Shown piece by piece: positions 45,589 to 53,570 of a stretch of DNA of 64,000 bases. The first letter of the stretch is position 1. The number at the start of each line of letters is the position of its first letter. This stretch comes from Chryseobacterium sp. (GTDB lineage: Bacteria > Bacteroidota > Bacteroidia > Flavobacteriales > Weeksellaceae): assembly GCF_008831505.1 (NCBI RefSeq), contig NZ_CP044507.1, positions 682,001 to 746,000 of the forward strand, given 5' to 3'. Made by a program: the position numbers and the translations under genes. A model generated the notes under the pieces. That model was given only the letters and a program-made list of their open reading frames with translations. It ran no database searches and was not told the DNA's origin.

Positions 45589-45936
45589 TTACCTGTAAAT
45601 GCAGTCCGAACCGTCTTTGTGCGTAAGCCGTCCTGCCTTGCCGTCTTCCAGCAATTCCCAGGTATAGGTGCTGTTGCCAAAAAAGGGATCACCATTCTGA
45701 TTGGTGCCACGCGCGGAAAGCTTTTCTTCTTTTTCCTGATCCTTTTTAATTTTCACGGCCACCATGTCTCCATCGGCAAAATAAATGGCTGTAAGCGTAC
45801 TTCCATTTTCACATTTAAGAATTTGGGCTTCCTGCTCGAGTGAACTTTCGGCATTTTCTGTATTATTGTTTTCAGGCTTTGAGCAGGCAGTGAAAAGAGT
45901 AGCGGCTAATGTTAGGACCAGGAAGCAGTTCTTCAT
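45589..45936 (-). CDS. MliC-like lipoprotein
   Basis: A 115-residue lipoprotein (MKNCFLVLTLAATLFTAC, Cys18). The mature part has a C-x-NG-x-L-T start (LKCENGSTLTAIYFADGD), four or five further strands, YTWELLEDGKAGRLTHKDG and a final Cys, matching the small beta-barrel of MliC/PliC lysozyme inhibitors with their disulfide between first and last strand. The family call is by pattern. It might protect against c-type lysozyme. It is on the same strand as the cytochrome gene upstream (33 bp apart), which may put it in the same transcript. Confidence 0.6.
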   Translation of the reverse strand: MKNCFLVLTLAATLFTACSKPENNNTENAESSLEQEAQILKCENGSTLTAIYFADGDMVAVKIKKDQEKEEKLSARGTNQNGDPFFGNSTYTWELLEDGKAGRLTHKDGSDCIYR

Positions 45937-45968
45937 ATTATTTTTTTGTTTAATGTAATTGGAGTGGA

Positions 45969-46355
45969 TTATTTTTTTAATGTCATAATGTATTCCACCA
46001 TTTTCTTTGCATTCTCACGGCTCATTCCGGCATGCGGCGTCATCGGTATTTCTCCCCAGTTGCCTTTTCCACCCTCAATAATCTTGGTGGCCAGCATTTC
46101 CAGGTCACCCTCCGTGTATTTATCCGCTACCTCCTGATAAGAAGGACCTACAAGCCTTGCATCTTCTTTGTGACACGTAAGGCAGTCCGCACCTTCAATA
46201 AGGGCAAGGCCGGGATGTTTACCCGCTGCGGCGGAATCAACAGTTTTCACAACCGGTTCTTCCAGCATTACATTACTTTCTGCATCAGTATTAACCGGTT
46301 GTTTACTGCAGGCTGTGACTGCGAGCGCTGCAAATAGTGTGACATACTTTTTCAT
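45969..46355 (-). CDS. Lipid-anchored monohaem cytochrome c
   Basis: A 128-residue lipoprotein (MKKYVTLFAALAVTAC, Cys16) with one class I cytochrome c domain. The haem motif is CLTCH near residue 70, followed by LVGPSYQEVADKYTEGD, and the distal Met is in IPMTPHAGMSRENAKKMVEYI. It resembles cytochromes c551/c552 that donate electrons to periplasmic reductases. It is divergent from the nos operon, sharing a control region, so a role in electron supply to NosZ is likely. Confidence 0.88.
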   Translation of the reverse strand: MKKYVTLFAALAVTACSKQPVNTDAESNVMLEEPVVKTVDSAAAGKHPGLALIEGADCLTCHKEDARLVGPSYQEVADKYTEGDLEMLATKIIEGGKGNWGEIPMTPHAGMSRENAKKMVEYIMTLKK

Positions 46356-46371
46356 TTTGTAAATTTTTTAT

Positions 46372-46379
46372 CAAATTTA
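46372..46379 (-). promoter_or_regulatory. -7 promoter box of the divergent cytochrome c gene
   Basis: The minus strand reads TAAATTTG, an exact TAnnTTTG match, 17 bp upstream of the ATG at 46355. Confidence 0.5.
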
Positions 46380-46433
46380 TTTATTAACTCCTGTCTTATG
46401 ACGTCAAATATGGAGATAAATGTCATACAAAGT

Positions 46434-46451
46434 ATATGACTGTAATCATAT
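46434..46451 (+). promoter_or_regulatory. CRP/FNR-type operator of the nos operon
   Basis: ATATGA-CTGTAA-TCATAT is a perfect 6+6 dyad centred at 46442.5, exactly 30.5 bp upstream of the -7 box at 46473, hence close to -41.5 relative to a transcript start. Extra half-sites occur nearby: TATGAC at 46397 and GTCATA at 46422. The same dyad form and spacing recur at the fasciclin promoter. The likely ligand is the CRP-family protein encoded at 54785-55387. Confidence 0.65.
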
Positions 46452-46472
46452 TCTTAATCGGGCAGATGTGGC

Positions 46473-46480
46473 TACATTTG
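46473..46480 (+). promoter_or_regulatory. -7 promoter box of the nos operon
   Basis: TACATTTG fits TAnnTTTG exactly and lies 18 bp upstream of the cytochrome c start at 46499. Confidence 0.6.
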
Positions 46481-46498
46481 GGTATAAATAATTTAAAT

Positions 46499-46981
46499 AT
46501 GAAAACTATTCACTCAATTGCTGCTGCCTTTCTGGCCCTGGGACTGGTGTCCTGCGGCGGCGACAAGAAAACCGATTCAGTGCCCACTGCCTCCACCGAA
46601 ACAACTGCAACCGCAGAAAGTTCGGGCACCAATGCTTATGATCCCAAGAGAGGTATTGGTAAGCATGAGAATGTAGATGTAAGTACTTTTGACCCCGCTA
46701 TGGCCGCAGAAGGCCGTAAACTTGCCGAGGTGAAATGTACCTCCTGTCATAAACCCACAGAGGAGAAACTGGTAGGCCCCGGCTGGAAAGGGGTTACCCA
46801 AAGACAGACTCCGGAATGGATCATGAACTTCATCACTAACCCGGATCCTATGATCGATGTGGACCCGGAACTTCAGAAACAGCTGGAACTTTGTTTGGTA
46901 AGGATGCCTAACCAGGGCCTGAACGATACGGAAGCCCGCCAGATCCTGGAGTACATGCGCGAAATTGACGGCGCCAAATAA
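46499..46981 (+). CDS. nos-operon lipid-anchored cytochrome c
   Basis: A 160-residue lipoprotein. The ATG at 46499 gives MKTIHSIAAAFLALGLVSC (Cys19) and lies after the promoter box; a longer frame from 46436 would begin inside the operator. One haem motif CTSCH near residue 81, then LVGPGWKGVTQRQTPEWIMN; the distal Met is in LCLVRMPNQGLNDTEARQ. It precedes nosZ by 30 bp. Clade II nos clusters usually encode such cytochromes as the electron link between the quinol pool and NosZ. Confidence 0.9.
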   Translation: MKTIHSIAAAFLALGLVSCGGDKKTDSVPTASTETTATAESSGTNAYDPKRGIGKHENVDVSTFDPAMAAEGRKLAEVKCTSCHKPTEEKLVGPGWKGVTQRQTPEWIMNFITNPDPMIDVDPELQKQLELCLVRMPNQGLNDTEARQILEYMREIDGAK

Positions 46982-47011
46982 ATCAAAAGGAAACCCCCTC
47001 AACTATCAATA

Positions 47012-49009
47012 ATGAAAAGTCTTAAATTTTTTGGACTCGGATCTGTAATGGCTTTACTTCTGGTCTCAGGATGTAAACCCAAAGGAACAGAAACCGCTGT
47101 AACAGGCGATGCTGCCGAGAGAGTGTATGTGGCACCCGGCAAATATGATGAGTATTACAACTTTGTAAGCGGTGGCTTTAACGGCCAGGTAAATGTGTAC
47201 GGTCTGCCAAGCGGAAGACTGCTGAAAGTGCTCCCCGTTTTTTCTCAAAACCCTGAAAACGGCTATGGTTACAGTGAAGAAACCAAACCTATGCTGGAAA
47301 CCTCACATGGATTCATACCCTGGGACGACCAGCACCATTTGTCGCTGTCGCAAACCAATGGCGAAGTTGACGGCCGATGGCTTTTTGCCAATGCCAATAA
47401 CACACCACGTGTAGCCAGGCTGGATCTAAAAACCTTTAAAACCGTGGAAATCCTGGAGATTCCGAACTCCGCCGGTAATCACTCCTCACCATTTCTTACC
47501 GAGAACACTGAATATGTGGTGGCAGGGACACGCTTCGCGGTACCAACGGACGATCAGAGCGGTGATGTCCCTATTGAATCATTCAAATCCAATTTCAAAG
47601 GCGTGCTTTCCTTTATAGGAATCGACAAGCAAAGTGGCGAGATGGACCTTTCTTTCCAGATTGAAGCGCCGGGTATTAACTTTGACCTTTCGCATGCCGG
47701 CAAGAAAAAGTCCGGCGACTGGTTCTTCTTTTCCTGCTATAATTCCGAAAAAGCAAACACGCTTCTGGAGGTTAATGCATCGCAGAATGACAAGGATTTC
47801 ATTATGGCTGTAAACTGGAAAAAGGCAGCTGAACTGGTGAAAGCCGGTAAAGGCCGGAAAGTGACGACTGAGTATGCCCACAATAAATTCGATGAGAGCA
47901 CCCACACTGCTACTTCAACAATGAAAAAGGAAGTAATTGTACTGTCGGTGGAGGATATGAAGGACGCCATGTTCATGATTCCATGTCCTAAATCTCCCCA
48001 TGGTTGTGATGTAGATCCTACCGGTGAATATATTGTAGGTTCCGGTAAACTGGCCGCACTTATTCCGGTATTCAGTTTTGACAAAATGATCAAAGCGATC
48101 GCAGATAAGAACTTCGCCGGTGAATTTGACGGTGTAAAAGTAATCAAATATGAAGCTGCCCTTCACGGTGAAGTACAGAAACCCGGTTTGGGACCGCTGC
48201 ACACTGAATTTGACGGCAAAGGTAACGCCTACACCTCCATGTTTGTATCGTCTGAAGTGGTGAAATGGAATATTAAGGACTTAAAGGTGCTGGACAGACA
48301 GCCTACCTTCTATTCTGTGGGTCACCTGATGATTCCCGGCGGCGACTCGGCCAAACCTTTTGGCAAATACCTGGTGGCTTATAACAAAATTACCAAGGAC
48401 CGCTACCTGCCCACAGGTCCTGAACTGGCACAGTCGGCACAGTTGTATGACATCAGTGGCGACAAGATGAAACTGCTGCTGGACTTTCCGACTTTTGGCG
48501 AGCCACATTATGCACAGGCTCTGCCGGGAGACATGCTTAAAGATCAGGTAAAATTCTTCCGGATTGAAGACAACAAGCATCCCTACGCCACCAAAGGCGA
48601 AGCCGAAAGTAAAGTGGTAAGGGAAGGTAATAAAGTCCACGTATATATGACCTCCATCCGTTCGCACTTTGCACCGGACAATATAGAAGGCATTAGAGTG
48701 GGCGACGAAGTTTACTTCCACGTCACTAATCTGGAACAGGACTGGGATATCCCGCACGGCTTTGCCATCAAGGGTGCCCAGAACGCCGAACTCCTTATTA
48801 TGCCGGGTGAGACCTGTACCCTAAAATGGATGCCTAAGAAACCAGGTATGTACCCAATGTACTGTACCGACTTCTGCAGCGCGCTGCATCAGGAAATGCA
48901 GGGATATGTCCGGGTATCGCCGGCCGGAAGCAATACGCCGCTCATCTATTCCCTGAACAATAAGAAGGACAATGCACAAAGCCCCGTGAAAGCCGGAGAA
49001 ACCAAATAA
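47012..49009 (+). CDS. nosZ: Nitrous oxide reductase, clade II (Sec-dependent)
   Basis: A 665-residue copper enzyme reducing N2O to N2. The N-terminus is a lipoprotein-type Sec signal (LLLVSGC) and not a twin-arginine signal, which marks clade II (atypical) NosZ. The beta-propeller holds the CuZ ligands, seen at WDDQHHLSLSQTNGEVDGRW near residue 102 (D-x-HH) and later His residues such as PKSPHGCDVDP and GPLHTEFD. The C-terminal cupredoxin carries CuA in CTDFCSALHQEM near residue 618. Full length. A hairpin terminator lies just after its stop, so downstream genes may be read at a lower level. Confidence 0.97.
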   Translation: MKSLKFFGLGSVMALLLVSGCKPKGTETAVTGDAAERVYVAPGKYDEYYNFVSGGFNGQVNVYGLPSGRLLKVLPVFSQNPENGYGYSEETKPMLETSHGFIPWDDQHHLSLSQTNGEVDGRWLFANANNTPRVARLDLKTFKTVEILEIPNSAGNHSSPFLTENTEYVVAGTRFAVPTDDQSGDVPIESFKSNFKGVLSFIGIDKQSGEMDLSFQIEAPGINFDLSHAGKKKSGDWFFFSCYNSEKANTLLEVNASQNDKDFIMAVNWKKAAELVKAGKGRKVTTEYAHNKFDESTHTATSTMKKEVIVLSVEDMKDAMFMIPCPKSPHGCDVDPTGEYIVGSGKLAALIPVFSFDKMIKAIADKNFAGEFDGVKVIKYEAALHGEVQKPGLGPLHTEFDGKGNAYTSMFVSSEVVKWNIKDLKVLDRQPTFYSVGHLMIPGGDSAKPFGKYLVAYNKITKDRYLPTGPELAQSAQLYDISGDKMKLLLDFPTFGEPHYAQALPGDMLKDQVKFFRIEDNKHPYATKGEAESKVVREGNKVHVYMTSIRSHFAPDNIEGIRVGDEVYFHVTNLEQDWDIPHGFAIKGAQNAELLIMPGETCTLKWMPKKPGMYPMYCTDFCSALHQEMQGYVRVSPAGSNTPLIYSLNNKKDNAQSPVKAGETK

Positions 49010-49020
49010 TGTTAAATAAG

Positions 49021-49045
49021 AGGGCAGAGGTTTCTGCCCTTTTTA
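49021..49045 (+). terminator. Intercistronic terminator-like hairpin after nosZ
   Basis: AGGGCAGA (49021-49028) pairs with TCTGCCCT (49033-49040) around GGTT, followed by T5. It lies inside the nos operon, between nosZ and the accessory genes, and may cause partial termination or protect the nosZ message. Confidence 0.7.
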
Positions 49046-49056
49046 ATTTACCTGAA

Positions 49057-49641
49057 ATGAAAAACAATTCATTGAAAAAGATAACGAGGATTGCACTGGT
49101 CTTTTGCGGCTGCGCACTGATTGTCTCTATCTTCGTGCCGCTGTGGTCTATTTATTTAACAGCTCCACAATATCCCGAGGGTTTGGCCATGTATCTATGG
49201 CCTAACAAAATTACCGGTGAATATGAAATCATAAACGGTCTGAACCACTACATTGGTATGAAGACAATCCAGCCGGAGGATTTCTGGGAATTTAAGGTTT
49301 TGCCCTATGCGCTTGCATTCTTCGCTTTGCTTTGTTTTCTTACTGCCTTATTCAACCGTAAACTGTGGCTTTTTATCACTCTGGTCCTCTTCCTCATCTT
49401 CGGTGTGGCGTTTATGGTGGATTTCTGGCTTTGGGAATACGATTACGGACATGATCTGGACCCCACGGCGCCCATCGTTGTGCCCGGCATGTCCTATCAG
49501 CCTCCTTTGCTAGGTTATAAGCAACTTCTGAACTTCGGCGCTTATTCTTACCCCAACGTTGGTGGTGGAATTATGTTTGGCGTTGCTCTTATTTTGGCTA
49601 TCTTAGCCTGGGTTGAGTACCGGAAGACCTCAGCAACCTGA
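49057..49641 (+). CDS. nos-cluster membrane protein of unknown function
   Basis: A 194-residue membrane protein with four hydrophobic segments (VFCGCALIVSIFVPLWSIYL, then two at residues 80-125 and one near 165-185). The start at 49057 (MKNNSLKKITRI) is chosen because the longer frame from 49009 would overlap the terminator hairpin. A soluble loop includes YLWPNKITGEYEIINGLNHY and a tryptophan-rich FWLWEYDYGHDLDP. I recall homologues at this place in other Bacteroidota nos clusters, and it could be an electron-transfer or copper-supply helper like NosB, but no cofactor motif is clear. Confidence 0.7.
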   Translation: MKNNSLKKITRIALVFCGCALIVSIFVPLWSIYLTAPQYPEGLAMYLWPNKITGEYEIINGLNHYIGMKTIQPEDFWEFKVLPYALAFFALLCFLTALFNRKLWLFITLVLFLIFGVAFMVDFWLWEYDYGHDLDPTAPIVVPGMSYQPPLLGYKQLLNFGAYSYPNVGGGIMFGVALILAILAWVEYRKTSAT

Positions 49642-49677
49642 TCTTTTTTGTTCAGTTTAACTTAAAAAATAAAAAAA

Positions 49678-50088
49678 ATGAAGTTCAGCAAAACGTTATT
49701 TATTACAGCCTCAGTACTGGCTATTATGTCCTGCCAAAAAAGTGGTCCTAAAGACATCGCGGTTGGTAAAGACCAGTGCGATAACTGCCGCATGACCATC
49801 ACGGACGTGAAGTATGCTGCCCAGTTGATTACAGATAAAGGCCGCGCCTATAAGTTTGACGACCTGAGTTGCATGACGATGTACGAAAGTTCAAATCCTG
49901 ATAAGGCCGCCAATGCCAAAACCTATGTGGTGGATTTCCCCAGCGGACAGTTCCTGGAAAAATCGCGTGCTGTATTTGTTAAAGGCGGCAGCATAAAATC
50001 GCCTATGGGTGGCAATACTCAGGCTTTCCGTGATAAAGCGGCAGCCCAAAAGGCAGCGGCAGCCACCGGTGCAAGTTTAACTAAATAA
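49678..50088 (+). CDS. nosL: Nitrous oxide reductase copper chaperone NosL
   Basis: A 136-residue lipoprotein (MKFSKTLFITASVLAIMSC, Cys19). DQCDNCRMTITDVKYAAQLI at residues 36-55 and FDDLSCMTMY near 64 are the NosL copper-binding segments, with the Met and Cys ligands for Cu(I). NosL delivers copper to NosZ and works with the NosDFY complex. It sits 36 bp after the membrane protein and 7 bp before nosD. Confidence 0.93.
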   Translation: MKFSKTLFITASVLAIMSCQKSGPKDIAVGKDQCDNCRMTITDVKYAAQLITDKGRAYKFDDLSCMTMYESSNPDKAANAKTYVVDFPSGQFLEKSRAVFVKGGSIKSPMGGNTQAFRDKAAAQKAAAATGASLTK

Positions 50089-50095
50089 TCTGTAC

Positions 50096-51322
50096 ATGCT
50101 TAGGCTGATATTTCTTCTCCTACCTGTATTTATCTTTTCAAAAACCCTTCGGGTGGGAAAAGGTGAGCGTTATCCCACCATCCGCCAGGCTCTCGCTGCT
50201 TCAGAAAGCGGAGACAGTATTTTGGTGGGCCCGGGAATTTACCGCGAGGGAAATATCAGCATTACGCATCCACTCTCGTTTATCGGCCATGGGCGGCCAG
50301 TTCTGGACGGAGAGATGAAGTACGAAATCCTTTCTTTCCGCGCTAATCATATTTTGCTGAAAGGTTTTAAAATCATCAACTCGGGTGAAGACGAAATCAA
50401 GAACATAGGAGCCGTGCGGCTATATGACAGTAAGTATTCCACCATTGAAGACAATATCTTTGAAAATAATTACTTTGGAATCTATATCCAGCGGGGTTAC
50501 AGATGTCTGATTCAGAACAACCGGATAACGTCTGCACGTGCCCGTTCAGAGGAACGCAGCGGCGATGGCATTCATGCGTGGGTGAGTGAAGAAATCTGGA
50601 TTAAAAACAATTATATTCAGGGTCATAAGGATGGTATTTACCTGGAAAAAGTAATTGACTCTTACATTTACCGTAACAATTCGGTTCGTAATTTAAGGTA
50701 TGGCCTTCATTTCATGTCGTCCAATGACTGCGTATATGTAGGAAATACATTTGATAGGAATAATGCCGGCGTTGCTGTAATGTACAGTAATAATGTAGGA
50801 ATGGTGGGCAATAAATTCATCAACAACTGGGGTGATTCCAACTACGGTTTGCTGCTGAAGGACATCAGTTTCAGCAAAATTAAAAGCAACAGTTTCCGGA
50901 ATAATACCACAGCCATCTTCCTGGATGGCGCCACCAAAATTGATCTTTTCCGCAATACCTTTGAGGACAATGGCTGGGGCATGAAGATCAACTCCAACTG
51001 TATGGAAAACCGCGTGGTTAATAATAACTTCATCAACAACACTTTTGATGTGAGTACCAGCGGATCCATGACGATGAACGATTTCCGCAGAAATTACTGG
51101 GACAAATATGAAGGTTATGATCTGGACAAAGATAAAATCGGGGATGTCCCCTTTCATCCGCTGAGCCTCTACTCGGTTCTGGTGGAAAACAACCCTTCCA
51201 TCATGCTCCTGTTCAAAACCTTTTTTGTGGATCTGCTGGACAGGACCGAAAAGGTGATTCCCAGCCTGACTCCGGAAAATTTTGTGGATGATCAGCCTTT
51301 GATGCGAAAAGTGCAAAACTGA
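50096..51322 (+). CDS. nosD: Periplasmic copper-processing protein NosD
   Basis: A 408-residue exported right-handed beta-helix protein (signal LIFLLLPVFIFSKT). It has repeated parallel-helix rungs such as NIGAVRLYDSKYSTIEDNIF, RYGLHFMSSNDCVYVGNTF and GYDLDKDKIGDVPFHPL at the end, the last being conserved in NosD. NosD works with the NosF/NosY ABC transporter to mature CuZ of NosZ. It follows nosL by 7 bp and is followed by nosF after 33 bp. Confidence 0.95.
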   Translation: MLRLIFLLLPVFIFSKTLRVGKGERYPTIRQALAASESGDSILVGPGIYREGNISITHPLSFIGHGRPVLDGEMKYEILSFRANHILLKGFKIINSGEDEIKNIGAVRLYDSKYSTIEDNIFENNYFGIYIQRGYRCLIQNNRITSARARSEERSGDGIHAWVSEEIWIKNNYIQGHKDGIYLEKVIDSYIYRNNSVRNLRYGLHFMSSNDCVYVGNTFDRNNAGVAVMYSNNVGMVGNKFINNWGDSNYGLLLKDISFSKIKSNSFRNNTTAIFLDGATKIDLFRNTFEDNGWGMKINSNCMENRVVNNNFINNTFDVSTSGSMTMNDFRRNYWDKYEGYDLDKDKIGDVPFHPLSLYSVLVENNPSIMLLFKTFFVDLLDRTEKVIPSLTPENFVDDQPLMRKVQN

Positions 51323-51355
51323 TGCAGCTGTTCCTTTTGGATTTAACTGAAAGAT

Positions 51356-52069
51356 ATGATAGAGATACAAAACCTCACTAAAAAATTCAACAGATTTACC
51401 GCACTCGAAAACCTGAATCTATCGTTTACCAACGGTAAATCGATTGCGCTGATTGGGCCTAACGGCTGCGGTAAAACTACCCTTATAAAATGCATCCTGG
51501 GACTTAATGTTATTGAAACCGGCGACATTCTGGTGGGTGGCAAAAGTGTAAAAGAAGATTTCCATTATCGAAAAGATATTGGCTATATGCCACAGATCGG
51601 AAGGTATCCTGAGAATATGACCATTAACCAGACCATCAGTATGATCCGCGATACCCGGAATATTCAGGAGTCAGAGTTGGACACGGAACTTCTGGAAGCC
51701 TTCGAGCTCAGCAAAATATTCGACAAGAAGATGGGAAACCTCTCCGGAGGAACCACCCAGAAGGTGAGTGCGGTGCTGGCGTTTATGTTCGATCCTAAAA
51801 TCATCATCCTGGACGAGCCTACTGCGGGACTGGACCCGCTGGCTTCTGAGATTCTCAAAAACAAGATCATCAAAGAAAGGAAGAGGGGTAAACTCATCAT
51901 CATCACTTCCCACCTGCTTAGTGAACTGGATGATATCGTGAGCGAAATTGTATTTATGAATGAGGGCAAAGTTATTGTTCAGCAGTCCGTGGAAGACCTT
52001 ATGACTGAGCATAGATCGGAACGGATATCAGAGTCCATCATCAGCATCCTAAAAGAAATGAAAAAATGA
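51356..52069 (+). CDS. nosF: ABC transporter ATPase NosF
   Basis: A 237-residue ABC ATPase. Walker A is GPNGCGKTTLIKC near residue 36, the signature NLSGGTTQKVS near 125, and Walker B PKIIILDEPTAGLDPLAS near 146, followed by the H-loop TSHLLSELDD. It powers NosY in the NosDFY complex. Its end overlaps the nosY start by 4 bp (ATGA), which indicates translational coupling. Confidence 0.95.
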   Translation: MIEIQNLTKKFNRFTALENLNLSFTNGKSIALIGPNGCGKTTLIKCILGLNVIETGDILVGGKSVKEDFHYRKDIGYMPQIGRYPENMTINQTISMIRDTRNIQESELDTELLEAFELSKIFDKKMGNLSGGTTQKVSAVLAFMFDPKIIILDEPTAGLDPLASEILKNKIIKERKRGKLIIITSHLLSELDDIVSEIVFMNEGKVIVQQSVEDLMTEHRSERISESIISILKEMKK

Positions 52070-52833
52070 ACAAGATCGCACGCTTCATCCTTTTTGATAT
52101 CCTAAAGAACAAAACCGTTATCTTTTACACGGTCCTGCTTTTCATTATTTCCTGGTCGGTGCTGGGGCTGGAAAACAATTATACCAAGGCTACGCTAAGC
52201 CTGCTTAATGTGGTTCTTCTGGTCGTACCCCTGGTAAGCATTATTTTTTCAACAATATATGTGTACAACAGCAGTCAGTTTATCGAACTGCTCCTCAGTC
52301 AGCCAGTTTCGCGGGTGAAGGTTTGGTCCAACATCTTCCTGGGGCTTTCTACAGCGCTGGTGCTGGCCTTCCTGCTGGGCTGCGGGATTCCTATACTGCT
52401 TTATTCTTCCATTGAAACCGGTTTTTCACTTATCCTGATCGGTATTTTACTGTCTGTCATCTTTACTTCCTTTGCCATGCTGGCAGCTATTGGCAGCCGC
52501 GACCGCGCCAAGGGTATTGGTATCTCAATCTTTATCTGGATTTTCTTCAGTATTATTTACGACGGTATCCTGCTGATTATGATGTTTCAGTTTGCCGATT
52601 ATCCTATTGAGGGCATCATGGCCACACTGGCCGGACTCAATCCTGTAGGTTTGTCACGTATTTTCGTTCTACTTCAGCTTAATATATCAGCCATGCTGGG
52701 ATATTCCGGTGCGGTTTTCCAGCAGGTTTTCGGTTCGGGAGGCGGTATGGGTGTATCAATGCTTGTACTCCTTATCTGGGCTACCGTACCCTTTGTTTTG
52801 TCACTGATAAAGTTTAACAGAAAAGATCTGTAG
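52066..52833 (+). CDS. nosY: ABC transporter permease NosY
   Basis: A 255-residue integral membrane protein with six predicted transmembrane segments (for example FYTVLLFIISWSVLGL and LVLAFLLGCGIPILLY). It matches NosY, the ABC-2-type permease that pairs with NosF. The GSRDRAKGIG loop and GLNPVGLSRIFVLLQL are typical of the family. It is the last gene of the nosZ-nosY run; a new promoter with a dyad operator follows. Confidence 0.93.
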   Translation: MNKIARFILFDILKNKTVIFYTVLLFIISWSVLGLENNYTKATLSLLNVVLLVVPLVSIIFSTIYVYNSSQFIELLLSQPVSRVKVWSNIFLGLSTALVLAFLLGCGIPILLYSSIETGFSLILIGILLSVIFTSFAMLAAIGSRDRAKGIGISIFIWIFFSIIYDGILLIMMFQFADYPIEGIMATLAGLNPVGLSRIFVLLQLNISAMLGYSGAVFQQVFGSGGGMGVSMLVLLIWATVPFVLSLIKFNRKDL

Positions 52834-52880
52834 CTGATGAGCTGAAAATCATGATAAAGATCACGTTTTCAGCAGGGTGA

Positions 52881-52898
52881 TTATGACTCCGGTCATGT
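52881..52898 (+). promoter_or_regulatory. CRP/FNR-type operator of the fasciclin gene
   Basis: TTATGAC-TCCG-GTCATGT is a dyad (ATGAC / GTCAT) centred at 52889.5, exactly 30.5 bp upstream of the -7-like box at 52920. It has the same core (TATGAC-N4-RTCAT) and the same spacing as the nos operator. Confidence 0.65.
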
Positions 52899-52919
52899 GA
52901 ACAGCAACAGAATTCACCG

Positions 52920-52927
52920 TAAATTTA
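52920..52927 (+). promoter_or_regulatory. -7-like box of the fasciclin gene
   Basis: TAAATTTA fits TAnnTTTG except for the last base, 17 bp upstream of the ATG at 52944. An imperfect box agrees with a promoter that depends on an activator. Confidence 0.5.
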
Positions 52928-52943
52928 TATAAAATTCAAGGTG

Positions 52944-53495
52944 ATGAAAAAAAGTATTGCATTAGGGTTGCTCGCATTTGCAGTGATTTCCTGCGTAAAA
53001 AATGAGTCCGCAGCAACGAAAACTGAAATTTCCGGCAGTGAAATCACTGGCGCCGGGCAGGACGCCGTAAAGGATGATGTTTCCAGTCCGAATATTGTCC
53101 AGTTGGCTGCCGGAAATCCCGACTTGTCCACGCTGGTTACAGCCGTAAAGGCTGCAGGTCTTACAACTTCTCTAAGTAACGCAGGACCCTTCACTGTTTT
53201 TGCGCCATTAAACTCGGCTTTTGATAAACTGCCCGCCGGAACGGTGGAAGGGCTGCTGAAACCGGAGCAGGCAGATGACCTTTCGGATGTATTGGGCTAT
53301 CATACCTACGTGGGTGTAATAAAAGAAGAATATATGAGTGACGGACAGACCCTGGGAATGGTGAACGGAAAAAGCATAAAAATAACAATGGTGGACGGTA
53401 AACCGGTGATTAATGGTAAAGCGCGCATTGTGGGGGCGGTGCCGGCCTCCAACGGTATTGTATATGCCGTGGATGAGGTTTTACTGCCTGAATAG
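52944..53495 (+). CDS. Fasciclin (FAS1) domain lipoprotein of the nos island
   Basis: A 183-residue lipoprotein. The ATG at 52944 gives MKKSIALGLLAFAVISC (Cys17); an in-frame GTG one codon upstream is less likely. One FAS1 domain follows (residues about 53-183): DLSTLVTAVKAAGLTTSLSN, GPFTVFAPLNSAFDKLPAG, VLGYHTYVG and the end NGIVYAVDEVLLPE. Fasciclin proteins mediate adhesion or bind small hydrophobic ligands. I recall them near nos clusters of Bacteroidota. The shared operator with nosZ supports co-regulation with N2O respiration, but its job there is unknown. Confidence 0.88.
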   Translation: MKKSIALGLLAFAVISCVKNESAATKTEISGSEITGAGQDAVKDDVSSPNIVQLAAGNPDLSTLVTAVKAAGLTTSLSNAGPFTVFAPLNSAFDKLPAGTVEGLLKPEQADDLSDVLGYHTYVGVIKEEYMSDGQTLGMVNGKSIKITMVDGKPVINGKARIVGAVPASNGIVYAVDEVLLPE

Positions 53496-53524
53496 ATTTT
53501 TCATAGTGTATATTTAATGTTGTG

Positions 53525-53556
53525 GCAGCTTTCATATTTCTGAAAGCTGCTTTATC
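53525..53556 (+). terminator. Terminator between the fasciclin gene and the convergent membrane protein
   Basis: GCAGCTTTCA (53525-53534) pairs perfectly with TGAAAGCTGC (53541-53550) around TATTTC, followed by a short T-rich run. Confidence 0.65.
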
Positions 53557-53570
53557 ATTACAATGAAGTG

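Noticed and set aside
46372-46430. Operator for the divergent cytochrome c promoter at the nos spacing
   Set aside because: Half-sites TATGAC (46397) and GTCATA (46422) exist, but no dyad is centred 30.5 bp from the minus-strand -7 box, so control of that promoter by the same protein is not claimed.
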